DNA from: Echinometra lucunter
Lineage: Eukaryota > Echinodermata > Echinoidea > Camarodonta > Echinometridae
Length of the DNA: 64,000 bases
Assembly (NCBI GenBank): GCA_029962745.1
Contig: JAPZVO010000061.1
Coordinates: 1-64,000, forward strand
Direction: 5' to 3'
Shown here piece after piece: positions 1 through 11,282 of this stretch (its first letter is position 1; each line of letters opens with the position of its first letter). The notes beneath the pieces are model-generated. The model worked only from the letters and a program-made list of their open reading frames with translations, searched no databases and was not told the origin of the DNA. A program made the translations under genes and the position numbers.

Positions 1-742
1 CGATCCCGAAATAAATGAATAAATGTTTTGCACTTTAACTCATACTTCCCTGTTATGATCCTAATGATGTCACTCGGTGAAATGCATTGGGCCATGACAA
101 TTCCACCGTTCGACATAGGAGCTGGATGAGATTTGGCCAATCAGCGCTGCTCTTTCCCATTTCTGGAGTGTTTCAGTGCAATCAGTCCCCGCCCATGATC
201 CACTGTTTTAGACTCTGAGCACAGTGTTTTGAGTTACCATTACTAGGGCTGAGATTAATGCTGTTCAGTATAAAGAAGTCATTTGGCCAATCAGAATAGA
301 TCTTTCCATTTTTCAGGGATGATTCTGCGTACTAGGTCGGCATACATGATAGCGGGAGTGGTGTAACTGTGGATCCGTGAACCACGAGCTTCACTTTGTC
401 TTTAGCTCTTTCCGGAGTTGGACTTATTATTTGAAGCTTTTGTTTGTTTCAAATTTGCAAGAAGAGGTCTGCCGTTTACCATATACAGAGCTCAGCACGG
501 TAAGACATCAAAACGGCTTCATAAATTGACATGTTTAGAGTGCTTAAATTTGATCGTGTTTTTTTTTGTTGTTGTTGTTGTCGTTGCGTTGAGAGATTTA
601 TTTTATCGCTTTATATCTTTGTATTAGAAAGGTTGTCTTGTTTTTTATTTATTATTTTTTTGTCAAAACTAAATTAAGTGACCTTATAAAGCATGGCTAT
701 AAGTGAAACACCTCTTTTTTGTAAACGTTAAGAGCTTATATA
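1..742. other. Non-coding stretch, no gene recognised
   Basis: I see no supported coding region. Short open frames here show no domain, codon bias or splice context. The one structured element is a pair of similar blocks around 131-175 and 280-325. Each contains ATTTGGCCAATCAG followed by a pyrimidine-rich stretch. CCAATCAG is the core bound by NF-Y, so this could be promoter DNA or simply a diverged repeat. Confidence 0.4.
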
Positions 743-979
743 CAGTATCCAACAGAAGTGAGTTCACCCTTTGCAAAATGTTAAAATTCAAATGTAATTT
801 TTTACATAAATGTATTGCAACTATGATAGAGAAGAACGAAATTCTATGACTGGGGTATTGATAGGAATTATCTCTTCCATAGCAATAATGTAATAGCTGA
901 AGGATTCTGTTTAAATTTGTGGCAACAAAAGTTAAGTACACCCTTAAGGGAAGGGTGTATTCACTTTTGTTGGATACTG
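743..979. mobile_element. Tc1/mariner-like MITE, 237 bp
   Basis: The left end reads TA then CAGTATCCAACAGAAGTGAG. The right end is its inverted copy, ending GGATACTG then TA, with near-complete inverted complementarity over about 30 bp (allowing a few mismatches). A TA dinucleotide flanks both ends, which is the Tc1/mariner target duplication, and a CAGT start is usual for Tc1-type inverted repeats. The interior has no transposase, so it is non-autonomous. A second short inverted motif (ACACCC...GGGTGT) lies near the right end. Confidence 0.75.
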
Positions 980-1818
980 TATGTACAGAATCTGTTGAAT
1001 TATTATAAAGCCTTATGAACTGATGTCCCTTCTTTCACCAGTCTCTTACCAGTCAATAAAGGAATCGAGTATTATCGACGGAGATATAACTCGACACTAT
1101 AGCGATGTGGGGTCTGAGCAAGATTCCAATCAAACTGATTGCCCTACGTTCTCCATAACCATGTATAACCCTTGCAGCTCCGTATTTCTCGAGCTTTAGG
1201 CGATCGTCTTTTTACTAGGTGTAAAAAGACATGATACTTTTTGATTATTAACATTAAACGTAAAATCCATTAGTCGCATCAGCTTTATTTTACCCTGTAA
1301 ACTGTTTTGGCAAGGTTTCGGAAATGTTTCTTCATAATAATTTTCTTTCTCGATAATCATACAATAACGCAATGAATGTTATTAAATGTTCAATTTTACC
1401 AAAGGCGAAGCCAAAGTTTCTCTCTTTGGTTAGTTCTTGATTCATAATGAAATTATTAATTTCACCTGTTATTTCTGCCAACCTTTTACCCCTCCATGAG
1501 TGTGACAAATGATTCATATAATTCTTGGTTAAAAGAGGTTAGTGCATTTTCACCTGCAATGCACAAATTCAAATATCTGGCTTTGTATTTAGAGCATTAT
1601 TTCGCAGGAATTAATGCGGGAAAATTCACAAAATGAATCCAAATAAAGTTTACATCCTTTAGCTTTTAGCACTGTCAAAAGTCGGGCTATTTACGAGTTA
1701 TAACTTTCGAATTATACATAACCAAACGTGTAATATTTTGTTTGCACCGAGTATAATCATTTCTTCATTTTATAGTTATCACATAATAATAATGATAATA
1801 ACAATAGCAGCAACAACA
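980..1818. other. Non-coding stretch, nothing recognised
   Basis: AT-rich sequence without a supported gene, terminal repeat or RNA gene. It ends in an ATA/ATT microsatellite that I assign to the tail of the LINE on its right. Confidence 0.4.
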
Positions 1819-1821
1819 ATC

Positions 1822-1859
<38 letters not shown>

Positions 1860-2053
1860 TTGTTATATTTATATCGCGCTTTATACAGTATTTCTAAGCG
1901 CATGACAAAAAGAGGACAAAGGAGAGAAAAGTGGAACAAAAATAGATATAAAATACATTAACTAAGTAGAGGATTGCCTAATAAGATAAGTTTTAAGAAG
2001 TGTTTTGCATGAGTCTATCATAGACTCAAGTACATGGAATAAAAATTATTGCA

Positions 2054-2270
2054 TAATAATTGCCCACCTAAAACTATCTCTTGGGCCCCGTACCATGATC
2101 CGTTATGGCGATCGTGCCTTTTCATCCTTGCCCCAAAATTCTGGAACAATCTTCCCATCTACATTCGTGAGGCCTCCACTATTGTTTTGGGGCAAGGGAA
2201 GAAAAGGCAAGATCGCCATAACGGGTCATGGTACGGGGTCCAAGAGATAGTTGCAGGTGGGCAATTATTA
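2054..2270. repeat. Imperfect inverted repeat from an ORF2 C-terminal block
   Basis: Arms 2054-2138 and 2185-2270 are inverted copies of each other with few mismatches, separated by a 46-nt loop. The plus-strand arm plus loop translates as YGDRAF...APKFWNNLPIYIREAST across a one-base frame change. This is the block that ends many CR1/Jockey-type ORF2 proteins. The minus-strand arm encodes the same start (RYGD.AFSSLAPK) but lacks the rest. It is therefore an inverted duplication of a LINE 3' coding block, not a DNA-transposon end. Confidence 0.75.
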
Positions 2271-2699
2271 TTATTGACGAATGGGTTTTCAGTCTTTTTG
2301 AGCAATACAGTCTTTTTTTGAACAATACATCCGTTATTTCTCATCTTTTTTCGCTGAGCTTCGAATATGTTCTAACTGCAGTTTTCTACAAGGAGGTTGA
2401 CACTGATTTTTCAATCTTTGACAGACCACCTAATTCGTTCCAATGGCGAATTCAAATGTTTCGTTTCAGATTAAGTCTTTGGATAGAACCAATGCCACCT
2501 TTCTTACATTCACAGGATTCAGATTTTACTGATTTTTTTCGAAACGAACTTTAGTAATTTACTCTTCTTTGGTGCCAAAAAAACCCGACGAATTTCGAAA
2601 ATCATTCATAAATAATAAAGGCCCAAGAAGGGATCCTTGGGGAACGCCACAAAGTGTTGAAAAGATGAGTTAATGCCTTTAGCAGATACAAATTGCGTA

Positions 2700-4164
2700 C
2701 CGTAAACTGGGGTGGCTTTGGACAAATTTTAACTATTTATATCAATATCTTCATTATGAACAGAGGAATTCTGGGGGTAATTGTGGGGGTTGGCAAGTAC
2801 CAATAAAGAGGACATCGTGTTATATAGAATTCCCTGCAGTTTATTTTATTTCATGATTATTTTTTTGGTCAAAGTTTGTCCAAAGTGACCCCGGAGTTTG
2901 GGGTGACTTTGGACAACCATAAATATCCCATTGCATAATCACCTGTACAGCTAATTGTCTAAAGTAAACCTCCTTATGAGGGAACTATGGACTACAATAC
3001 AGTTTTTTTTTTTTTTTTTATCTTAACGACTCCAATTTGTTCCATTTTTTTTTCAACAGCCACCAAATAATGACTTACAAGTACAACTTGTACATACGTT
3101 TTTGTAGTGGTATTTTGGCTACAAAATTTTGCTAACAGTAAACATGTAAGAACTTTCATTTTAAAGGGGCATTAACAGACACTTGGTTGCACACCTTTTT
3201 TTCAAGATTTTGTAATTAAATTTGATATTTTGAATTTTTATATGCCTACATGTAAATATCCTAAATAGTAAATGAACAAATTTGAAAACGTTTAGTTAAG
3301 CAGGGCACTGCATGAATTTTCTGTGGACCTGTTACTTGCGATTAGCACGGTTAGTAGTTGACCACCTGGTTAGCTTTGGACTACAATACATTTTTTTTTT
3401 TTAAATCTTAAAACTCCAATCTGTTCAATTTTTTTTTTCAACAGCCACCAAATAATGACTTACAAGTACAACTTGTACATGTACATATGTTTTGTGGTGG
3501 TATTTTAGCTACAAAATTTTGCTTACAATAAACATGTAAGAACTTTCATTTTAAAGGGGCATTAACAGACACTTGGTTGCACACTTTTTTTTCAAGATTT
3601 TGTAATCAAATTTGATATTTTGAATTTTTATATGCCTACATGTAAATATCCCAAATAGTAAATGAACAGATTTGAAAACGTGTAGTTAAACAGGGCACTG
3701 CATGAATAGTTACGTAGCTGTCGAACATTTGGTACTCCTTTGATGTCCAAAGTCACCCCGTACGTGAAGCCAAATCATGGGGTGAAATTGGACATGACCT
3801 ATTTTCAGATTTGCAAGGGTGGTCAGGTATCAAGACTATACAGGTGGGTTCATGATCCCTTTATGTTCACTATCCAGCCAGAAGGCTTGAGCTTCCATTC
3901 TTCTGTATTTCTGGAGTACCAAAAGTTCGACGGCCATAAAAATGAAGCATTTTATGGACCCTGCAAAGAAAAGTACAAAAACAATGTAAGGTAATGAAAT
4001 ATACAAGAGCACAATAGTCATTCATAATATTCACACATTCCCCTAAAATAACATACAGAAAAAATACCGGAAATACCACAAGGAAAAGAATGTAAAATGA
4101 AACAATACTTTTTTTCTGTTTTGTCCAAAGTCACACCTATGTCCAAAGTCACCCCAGTTTACGG
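2700..4164. mobile_element. Non-autonomous DNA transposon, 1465 bp, TA target duplication
   Basis: The terminal inverted repeats begin CCGTAAACTGGGGTG at the left (2700) and end CACCCCAGTTTACGG at the right (4164), flanked by TA (2698-2699 and 4165-4166). The flanking four bases GTAC could equally be the duplication, because they are palindromic. The GTCCAAAGTCACCCC motif of the ends recurs inside near 2880 (both orientations), 3748 and 4120. Much of the interior is a tandem duplication. No transposase domain was found; the longest internal frame (84 residues from 3740) has no recognisable motif. Superfamily is undecided: TA suggests Tc1/mariner-like, but the ends are not canonical. Confidence 0.8.
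2985..3706. repeat. Two-copy tandem duplication inside the transposon
   Basis: A segment of about 335 bp starting at GGACTACAATACA (about 2988) and ending at GGGCACTGCATGAAT (about 3317) recurs at a spacing of about 387 bp (about 3375-3706). Divergence is small: homopolymer length changes and scattered substitutions. The copies lie wholly inside the element and carry no coding potential. Confidence 0.8.
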
Positions 4165-5100
4165 TACTTCCCCTGAGATAACTTCTGAACCACTCCTAGG
4201 CCCTCCAAACGTATACCGTAGTGAGAGAGTATGTGCAGTAACATTTGATGATCATTATTGTGTCAAAGGCCTTGGAGAGGTCAAGAAATGTCTCAGTGGT
4301 ATAACAATGATCATCATTCACAGAAGCAGCATGGTTAATGAATTGCAAAATAGCATGTACTGTAGCATATTTTTGTTTAAAACCAAATTGCGAATCTGCA
4401 AATATATTATTGCTCACTAAAATGCCAGTGTGCGATCATGAATCAGTTTTTCTAACACCTTAGAGATTGACGAAAGGAGGGATATTGGCCTGAAATTAGT
4501 TGAATCTATGGGATCACCTTTAAAAAAAAAATCGGGACAACTTTTGCAATAACATCTTCATTATATCTGGGACAACACTCTTGGCCATAGACAAATCAAA
4601 ATTATGTACTAAGGGATCTAAAAACTTCGTGTACAATGTGTTCCAGTAAGAAATTAATAACTTCATCATGACCCATACTTCGCTTATCTTTCATATTCTT
4701 TACAATTTCTAGTATTTCAGATTTGTTGGTTGGATTTAATGATATAGAATTATAATTTTTGTTCTTCTAGATAGAATGAAAAGGTTTTTTTCGACATTAG
4801 GAATTTTCTTGGCAAGATTTGGCCCAATATTTGAGAAATACTTATTAAAGTGGGTAACTTTCGATTCTTCATCATTAATAATTTCATCACCCTTTCGGAT
4901 TTGAATTATGTTTTTGATATCGCTCTTTCTCTTCAAGGCATTGTTAATTATTCCCATTTTTTTCATTTTTATTTGTTTTTTTTTCTTTTCAAACTGCACG
5001 CATCATATTTCTGTTTCTCAAGCCGCAAAATCTTGGTTAATGTATTCTTGTATTTGACAAATTTATCACGAAGTTTTTGTCAACAAATTTGAAAAATGTT

Positions 5101-6341
5101 GGGAACGAGTTATTAATTGGAATTTAAATTAAAGTGCATACGCATATAACCTTAAAAAAACAATCTCGATGATCATTCTTATATAATATGTTGGCAGCTT
5201 GACCAGGATTTCAACGAGCCTTTTTTAGAGTATAGGCCTACATTTGAATCATATTTAGGCTATAAATTGTATTCCGGCTACACTCATACACTTTCATTCC
5301 TCAGCAACTAGCTCCGACTTGTTCCACAAACAACTTTACCTGTCATTTAAAAATGACACAAAATAAAATAAATGACTGAATCATTACTTCCATCTATTGA
5401 TCTTAAACTATGTTGTTCTGTTTTTTGTTTCCCCCCCCCCCCCCCCCAAAAAAAAAGAGAAATTCGAATTTCCAGCTGTCTGGAAATTTTGGGTCTATTA
5501 CAAACAACGGTCTGGGCGACTAGAGTTTTTTTTTTTTTTTTTTTACATATTCCGAAAGCTTATGGCTTCTAGAATTGAACCCATTAAGAAAAAGTGACCC
5601 TTTTATGGTCAGAAAGTCACGATATTCTTATCTCATTTTAAAAAAATTCGATTTTAAATTTATGACGTCATATTTCTTGTATTCAATGAACGACATCTCG
5701 CTTATGCTTGGTCGATTTTTTTTCTCCAAGAATTCGATATGTTGTAGCTGAGACAATTACCTACAACACGTACAAGAGCTGTACGTTTATTCTTGATTTT
5801 GACATTGGAATCATGGTCCTATTTGGTTCCAATCTGTCGAATTTTAATCTATCGATTTATATATTAAAAATACTACTAGATCCACAAGCTGTTTAAAACA
5901 AATAGGACTTCATCATAGATGTAGGCTAGCGACCTATCTCTTTCAATGCATTCATAGACTTTCAAGAAAATGCCACATTTTTTTTTCTTTAGCACTTAAA
6001 CTAAATGAAATTTAAACAAAAATAATGGGAGGGGGAATCACATGCGATGATGAATTTTGGGTGAATACGTTATTCCTAAAGATGTTGTCAGGTGTTGTTA
6101 TCTATAAAGATGTTATGATGTTTTACATAAACATATATTTGTAACTCTCCACCCACCCCCCCCCCCCACCCCACACACACACACACGCACAAAATCCTGG
6201 ATAGCATCTGGCCTTGTAGACATACCTTGATCTTGAAAGGATAATGAGCTTTGACAATCTGATAAGTTTGATCAACCGAAAACATGTATACATTGCAATT
6301 ATTTCCTTAACAAACTCTCCATTACCCATCCTTTCCAATCT

Positions 6342-6372
<31 letters not shown>

Positions 6373-9300
6373 ATTCAAACACCTCAAATTTTAATGAAAT
6401 ATTCTCATCTCTTTCTTCCTATCTGTTTCTCTGTCTCTCTTTCCACACCTCTCCATCTCTCTTGAACACATCCTTTCCTTCATGCATCCTGGTTGCTTCA
6501 TTTTTTCACCCCCCCCCCCCTATTGATTTCATCGATATACATATCTATCCAATAAGAGGGGGCTTTGGTATGTTTGAGCTATTACGATTATCATATTCCT
6601 TCAAATATTGCAATGATTTACACGATCAATATTAAACACTTGCAGTCAAAAATACATATGGATATACTATGTAATGATTAATTTTCTGCATGGAAATTGC
6701 ATTTTAAATAATTTCATTCTGATAAAAAGGCTACTACAACAGCCTTCATTCGTCGTTCACAAGCAAAATATATTCCATATTAATCATAAAAAATTCTAAT
6801 CATACACTCCGTTCAGAAAGTACCACAAAATAAAGAAAGACTACAAAGTTTTATATCACCATCATTAAAATTACCTACATGTACCAAGTCCAAATTAAAT
6901 CCTTTTCTACTTTAACTAATACTTTAAATATTAATTAAATAAATATCCTACTGAGCTTTAGTCAGATTTTGTGCACAACTTAGGCAGAATGAGCTGTTCG
7001 ATATCCCTTTAGAAGAAATAAAATTATATTCATTATAACACAAGTGAAAACATTAATTTTGTAACTTACATACCCATTAATCCTAATTACAATGTACATG
7101 TACAACAATTTTCAAATCCTCCATGACACAATAATCTTCTGTAAGAGTTTCAAATAATCCACAAACAACTATTGGGGGAGGGGCGGATAAGTTTCGAAAA
7201 AATAAATACAATAATTTTATTTTTTTTCAACTTTGTTCAATGACATTGTAAAACCTTTTGTATGTTGATGTTGATGATAATCCGAAATTTTGGACTGTAA
7301 ATAAATACATTTGAATTGAACTGAATTGTGGAGCAATTTGTCATAATTTACGAAATGGCAACAATTATTAGAGAGCTCTAAGATAATCCATCTTCATTTA
7401 GTTCATGATACATGTATCTCTACACGCATATAAATCTAATTCCATATAGATTACAGCTAAATTAAGGACTGGATAGTTTGCATGTCTGTATGCAGCCCCC
7501 CCCCCCCCTTCAACCTTTTTGCATTATTTATTTTTTTAATCTACTCAAAGTGTGCACTACATCATTCAACTTGTAAATTGACCCACTCGGTTACTTCACT
7601 CCCTCGCTTGTTTCTTCAATTACATGATCTTGCACCCACCCCCAAGAAATTAGCTTTGTAACTTATGGGTTAAGACATATATCTAAAGAACTTTAGACAT
7701 TCCGAGTTTTTTTTTTTTTTCCAGGGGGAGGGGGGTGGCAAGAATACGTAAAATGTTCGAAGAAACACAACTGTGAGGAAGCGAGTGCGCTTCTGCATTT
7801 TTGAAATTGAAATTGAAGGATCTGGTGCACACGTTTGGACTTTCATAATGTCCAAGTCTTGAACATTTCTGGGTTAGGCAACTGCACCCCTTGCCCCCCC
7901 CCCCCCCCCCGCGCTGCATACGGCCATGACACCTCACTCCATTTCAGGGTACTAGAGACGTATGAGAGACTGATCTGCAAAGCAGGGGTCCAGTTCACTG
8001 AAGAATGATGATTGGAAGTTAACCTGAGTTGTGATAAATGCAATGTCCATGTACAGAGTATGAAATGTGGGAGCACTAAACATTTTCGCTAAATGTGAAC
8101 CTTTGCAGCTCAAGCTGTACAAATCAGTTTAGTTTATTTTATTTCTTGGTTTTCAAAATACTATTAGAAAGACATAAAATTACACGTTGTGTACAAAAAA
8201 AAAATATAATAGACAAAACTAAACTTGTAAAAAGAAAAAGAAGAAATCGGCGAAAAACTATAGCTTCTGCTTGTACAGTAAAACCTAACAAGTAAAAGTA
8301 AACAATTATTTGTCTTTAGCTAAGATTCCATTAAAATTTTCTTGCAAACATAGAAATAAATTTCTTAATGCATGTGTGAGCAAAAAAAATGTTGGCAAGA
8401 TAATTTGATCTTCCCCCAACTCCTCGAAACGGATTTACGCCGGTGCCTAGGACAATTCAAGGAAGAAAAAATATTCATCAAGCTTGACTGATAAAATTTT
8501 CAAAAGAACAAATTAAAAGAAACTAGTTCCATGGGAGATGACATCCCCCCCCCCTCCTCCCCAAAGCCTCATTTCCAAGTTTAGGTAAACACAAATGCAA
8601 ATGTTACAAAGAAATGAAGATTGAGTGTATTTGCAACTACGGCCAATTGCCTTAAGAAAAATGCTGAACCCTGGCTAAATGATGGCATGTTGATTACAAC
8701 CCGACTAAATTCATGCAGAATTCACTTACCTTCCATATTTGGAGCGGTAACTATAAAACATTTCTTGCACAAATTTTCTTCATTCTCAGTAACAAGCAAT
8801 CATCACATACACCTCCAACATGATTGATGTGGATGCAGAGATATGCAGCCTCATGTTTCAACCTAGGCATGTTTAACCTGATGAACAAAGTCAAAACAAA
8901 TGAATGAATGGGATGCTCAGTGTCAGAATCACTCATTAGATCTACCTCTCAACAAAGAAAATCATTTTTACTGGAGTCTATATCTAGAATTAGGGAGTAC
9001 TTGAGAAGCAAGACCCCTGCTATTATGCTTGCTTAGCCTTAGATCTGTTCAGGCTCAGTCTCAAGAATCTGAGCATACATAGACCCGCCCCCCCCCCCTA
9101 AAATGAAACAAAAAAGTAAAAAAAAATAAAAAAATAGAAAAATAAAAAAAAGGCGGCCCTATACTTTCGAGCAAATGTCAGGTCATGGCCTAGCATGATT
9201 TACACAGGGAGCTTGATGTAACTAGGATAACCGATTCGTCAACAGACAAACACACTTAAGGTGGGATAACGTTGAATCTCACTGTAAAATGATTTGCATT

Positions 9301-9554
9301 TCATTTACAGTCATTTAGCGATTTGACATTGCCTCAATTAAATCGGCAATCCGCCCAAAAGTCTGGGCAGGATGTTGCGTGGTGACAGGGTGCTTGTCGC
9401 AATTCAGCGGTAACATGACCTGCCAACGAAGAAAGAAAATTACAAAGTTTGGGAGTTTATTGCACATAATTTCTTGACATACAATTTAGGACAGTTATTT
9501 GAAAATGTAAAGAAATTAAAGCACAATTGCCACAACTGTAGAACTTGTTTTGAA
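5101..9554. other. Non-coding, microsatellite- and homopolymer-rich stretch
   Basis: No supported gene. The sequence carries long C runs near 5431, 6345, 6510, 7496, 7893, 8546 and 9088, T runs near 5525 and 7710, and an AC array at about 6172. Open frames here come from these low-complexity tracts. The only probable repeat boundary is a LINE-like 3' tail at about 7290-7325. Confidence 0.5.
7265..7325 (+). repeat. Possible LINE 3' tail
   Basis: The sequence GACTGTAAATAAATACA followed by TTGAATTGAACTGAATTG resembles the pentanucleotide TTGAA-type tails at the 3' ends of many CR1/L2/RTE-like LINEs. It also resembles, in inverted form, the tail at 15660-15690. No ORF2 coding sequence was recognised just upstream, so this could be a short 5'-truncated copy or an unrelated AT-rich stretch. 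Confidence 0.35.
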
Positions 9555-9566
9555 TCATCATCATCA

Positions 9567-9607
<41 letters not shown>

Positions 9608-9630
9608 TATTCATTTAATTATTTATTTAT
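9555..9630. repeat. (ATC/ATT)n microsatellite
   Basis: A short TCA array passes directly into a TTA array of about 15 units and then degenerate TTTA units. It is simple sequence with no sign of function. Confidence 0.9.
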
Positions 9631-9869
9631 TTTACCATAAAAATCAGAAAGTGATACGCAATTGACATGCAATAATAAATTCCACTTTTCGACAAAATTA
9701 GCGAAATTTAAAACTGTATTCACTGCTTAACTTTTCCTGAAAATCCTGACTTTGTGCGGATGAAGTGCTAGCTTTCATTCAAGCCTTTTTATCGTATTTA
9801 TTTGTATGCAACCCTGATAGCAAAGACTGGTAAAAATTACTTCATATTTACGTTTTTTCAAGCAGTGTC

Positions 9870-10115
9870 AGACACCTTATTATGTCATATATTTTCGTCT
9901 TTAAGACGTCATTGTGCAACAGCACAAGACGTAAAATAAGACGTCACATTTTTACGTCAATTTTACGTCATATTGGTCAAAAAAGACGTTCTTTACGACC
10001 CAAAGAAAGCTCTCAGACTGGTAAAAATCACGTCATACCATTCGGGTTTTTTTGCGTCATTATATTACCAATAGAAGACGTCGTAAAGACATCTTAAAGA
10101 TGTCAAAGCTGGTTA
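9870..10115. repeat. ACGTC-rich dispersed repeat, copy 1
   Basis: Within about 245 bp the motif ACGTC or its complement GACGT occurs about ten times, several as the CRE/ATF-like TGACGT/ACGTCA core. A related block starts at about 44725, and both share CGTCTTTAAGACGTCAT. The motif recurs at irregular spacing, so it is not a simple satellite. No terminal repeats or target duplication could be fixed. Confidence 0.6.
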
Positions 10116-10448
10116 AAAAAAAATAAAATGTATACAACTTTATGGCGTTCTCTCTTTGTTAATGTTCTGGCCTATAAGCTGTTGTCCTATAATAACCCAA
10201 TACCGTTACATACCACATCCTATACCTACTGATGCTCTGTGTCGACATTACTATATATAGACTGTGTAGTAGTACTTGCATAAAAACAGCTAGAAATTAC
10301 CATTTTATTATGTGTTTCTGAAATAACCTGCCCATGACATGTCTGAATCCTGTACAAACGTAATAATTGATGGAAGTACATTTTTCATTTAATCAACAGT
10401 GCTATCATTGCATAAAATATTAAAAATCAAATGTCATCTTTCTATTTG

Positions 10449-11282
10449 CACAAAGCTGATAGATTAAGTAAAACTAACCATTTATCTTTAGATAATAAAA
10501 TACTAAAGATTCATGGTTTGTACAATTTCTTTTAAGGTTGTTTTATGTTTGACCTAAATTCAAATGACCTCCCTTATGCGATTTCATCCTTATTTCATAA
10601 AAATCAGCAACTGCACAATTATCCTACCCGTCAATCTTCATTCTCTCATCTGAGAACAGTACTCAGAAAAAGAACCGTGATATTTACTGGTCCCGATTAT
10701 TGGAATTCCTTGGATATAACACTAAAACAATTTTCTGATTTAAGTACTTTTAAACATCATTTGAAGCAAAAGCTCCTTCTCCAGTATGAAGAAATATGAA
10801 ATGCTTATTTCACAGTTCACTGCATTAATTCAGTTTAAGTAATAGACATGGCGGAAGACCACTTTGTATGTACTTCATTGCCTGTTGGTTGGTTGCAGTA
10901 CATTTCTGTTTTTGTTTGTTTTACCCTTTTTGTCCTTCTTTCCCTTTCCTTTTCCTAATTTCTCTCTCTCTCTTTGTCCAAGTCTTCTGTCTCGCTCCCT
11001 TTGTTTTTTGTTTTTCTTGTGCTTTTTTACTCTTCGTTTTATTTGTCACGCGTGTGTAAAATTGGTATAAGACACACAGAATGTAAAAATAAAACATTAT
11101 CTACAAGTAATTTGCTTCAAAGGTTTCCTCCACATTCATGTTAATCATCTCCTCCGTACATGCCATTTTCACCTGAAAAAATGTGTTACTTTACCGCATA
11201 GTTGTACTTATTCGTTGTAAAGCTTTGTGCATGTAGATAATGTGGAAATAAAACCTAAATAAGGAAAATAAATAAATTTTAA
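10449..11282 (+). pseudogene. LINE ORF2 C-terminus and 3' UTR (5'-truncated copy)
   Basis: Frame 10449-10799 encodes an ORF2 tail of the Jockey/CR1 type: a basic, hydrophobic lead (HKADRLSK..., about 10449-10532), one in-frame stop (TAA, 10533), then HNYPTRQSS...RKRTVIFTGPDYWNSL...STFKHHLKQKLL. The NYxTR, GPxxWNSL and final FKxxLK blocks are the usual end of these proteins and carry no catalytic residue. Downstream, to about 11282, a T- and pyrimidine-rich stretch ends in AAATAAAACC and A-rich sequence, consistent with the 3' UTR. The RT domain is absent, as expected for a 5'-truncated insertion. Confidence 0.65.

Larger units (their letters stand above)
2160..4999 (-). pseudogene. LINE ORF2 reverse transcriptase remnant
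   Basis: This is the remnant of a non-LTR retrotransposon reverse transcriptase. On the minus strand, 4417-4196 encodes an SQFGFK motif followed by FLDLSKAFDT (RT motif A with its catalytic Asp). Further on, 4190-4165 encodes a WFRSYLRGS-like stretch, and 2660-2600 encodes CGVPQGSLLGPLLF (motif B). 4999-4740 encodes the basic linker upstream of the palm domain. The ADD box is not seen, so that part is deleted or too diverged. Between 4164 and 2700 the frame is interrupted by a DNA transposon. Without it the codons flanking the TA site read through as RGSTQFVSA. Non-functional. Confidence 0.7.
1819..5100 (-). mobile_element. Decayed LINE (CR1/L2/Jockey-type), interrupted by a DNA transposon
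   Basis: Read on the minus strand, this stretch holds in order an RT linker (about 4999-4740), RT motifs (4417-4170 and 2690-2585), an ORF2 C-terminal block (about 2275-2160) and a 3' tail ending in a tri-nucleotide (AAT/ATT)n array at 1819-1859. The tail contains a GCGCTTAG...AAAGCGCG-type stretch, as is common at the 3' end of CR1/L2-like LINEs. The copy is old: frames are broken throughout. It is split by the transposon at 2700-4164 and carries an inverted duplication of its C-terminal block. The upstream end is not defined, and the endonuclease region is not visible. Confidence 0.65.

Noticed and set aside
3740..3994. 84-residue frame as the transposase of the 1465-bp DNA element
   Set aside because: Too short, no DDE or zinc-finger motif, and it begins inside the subterminal repeat.
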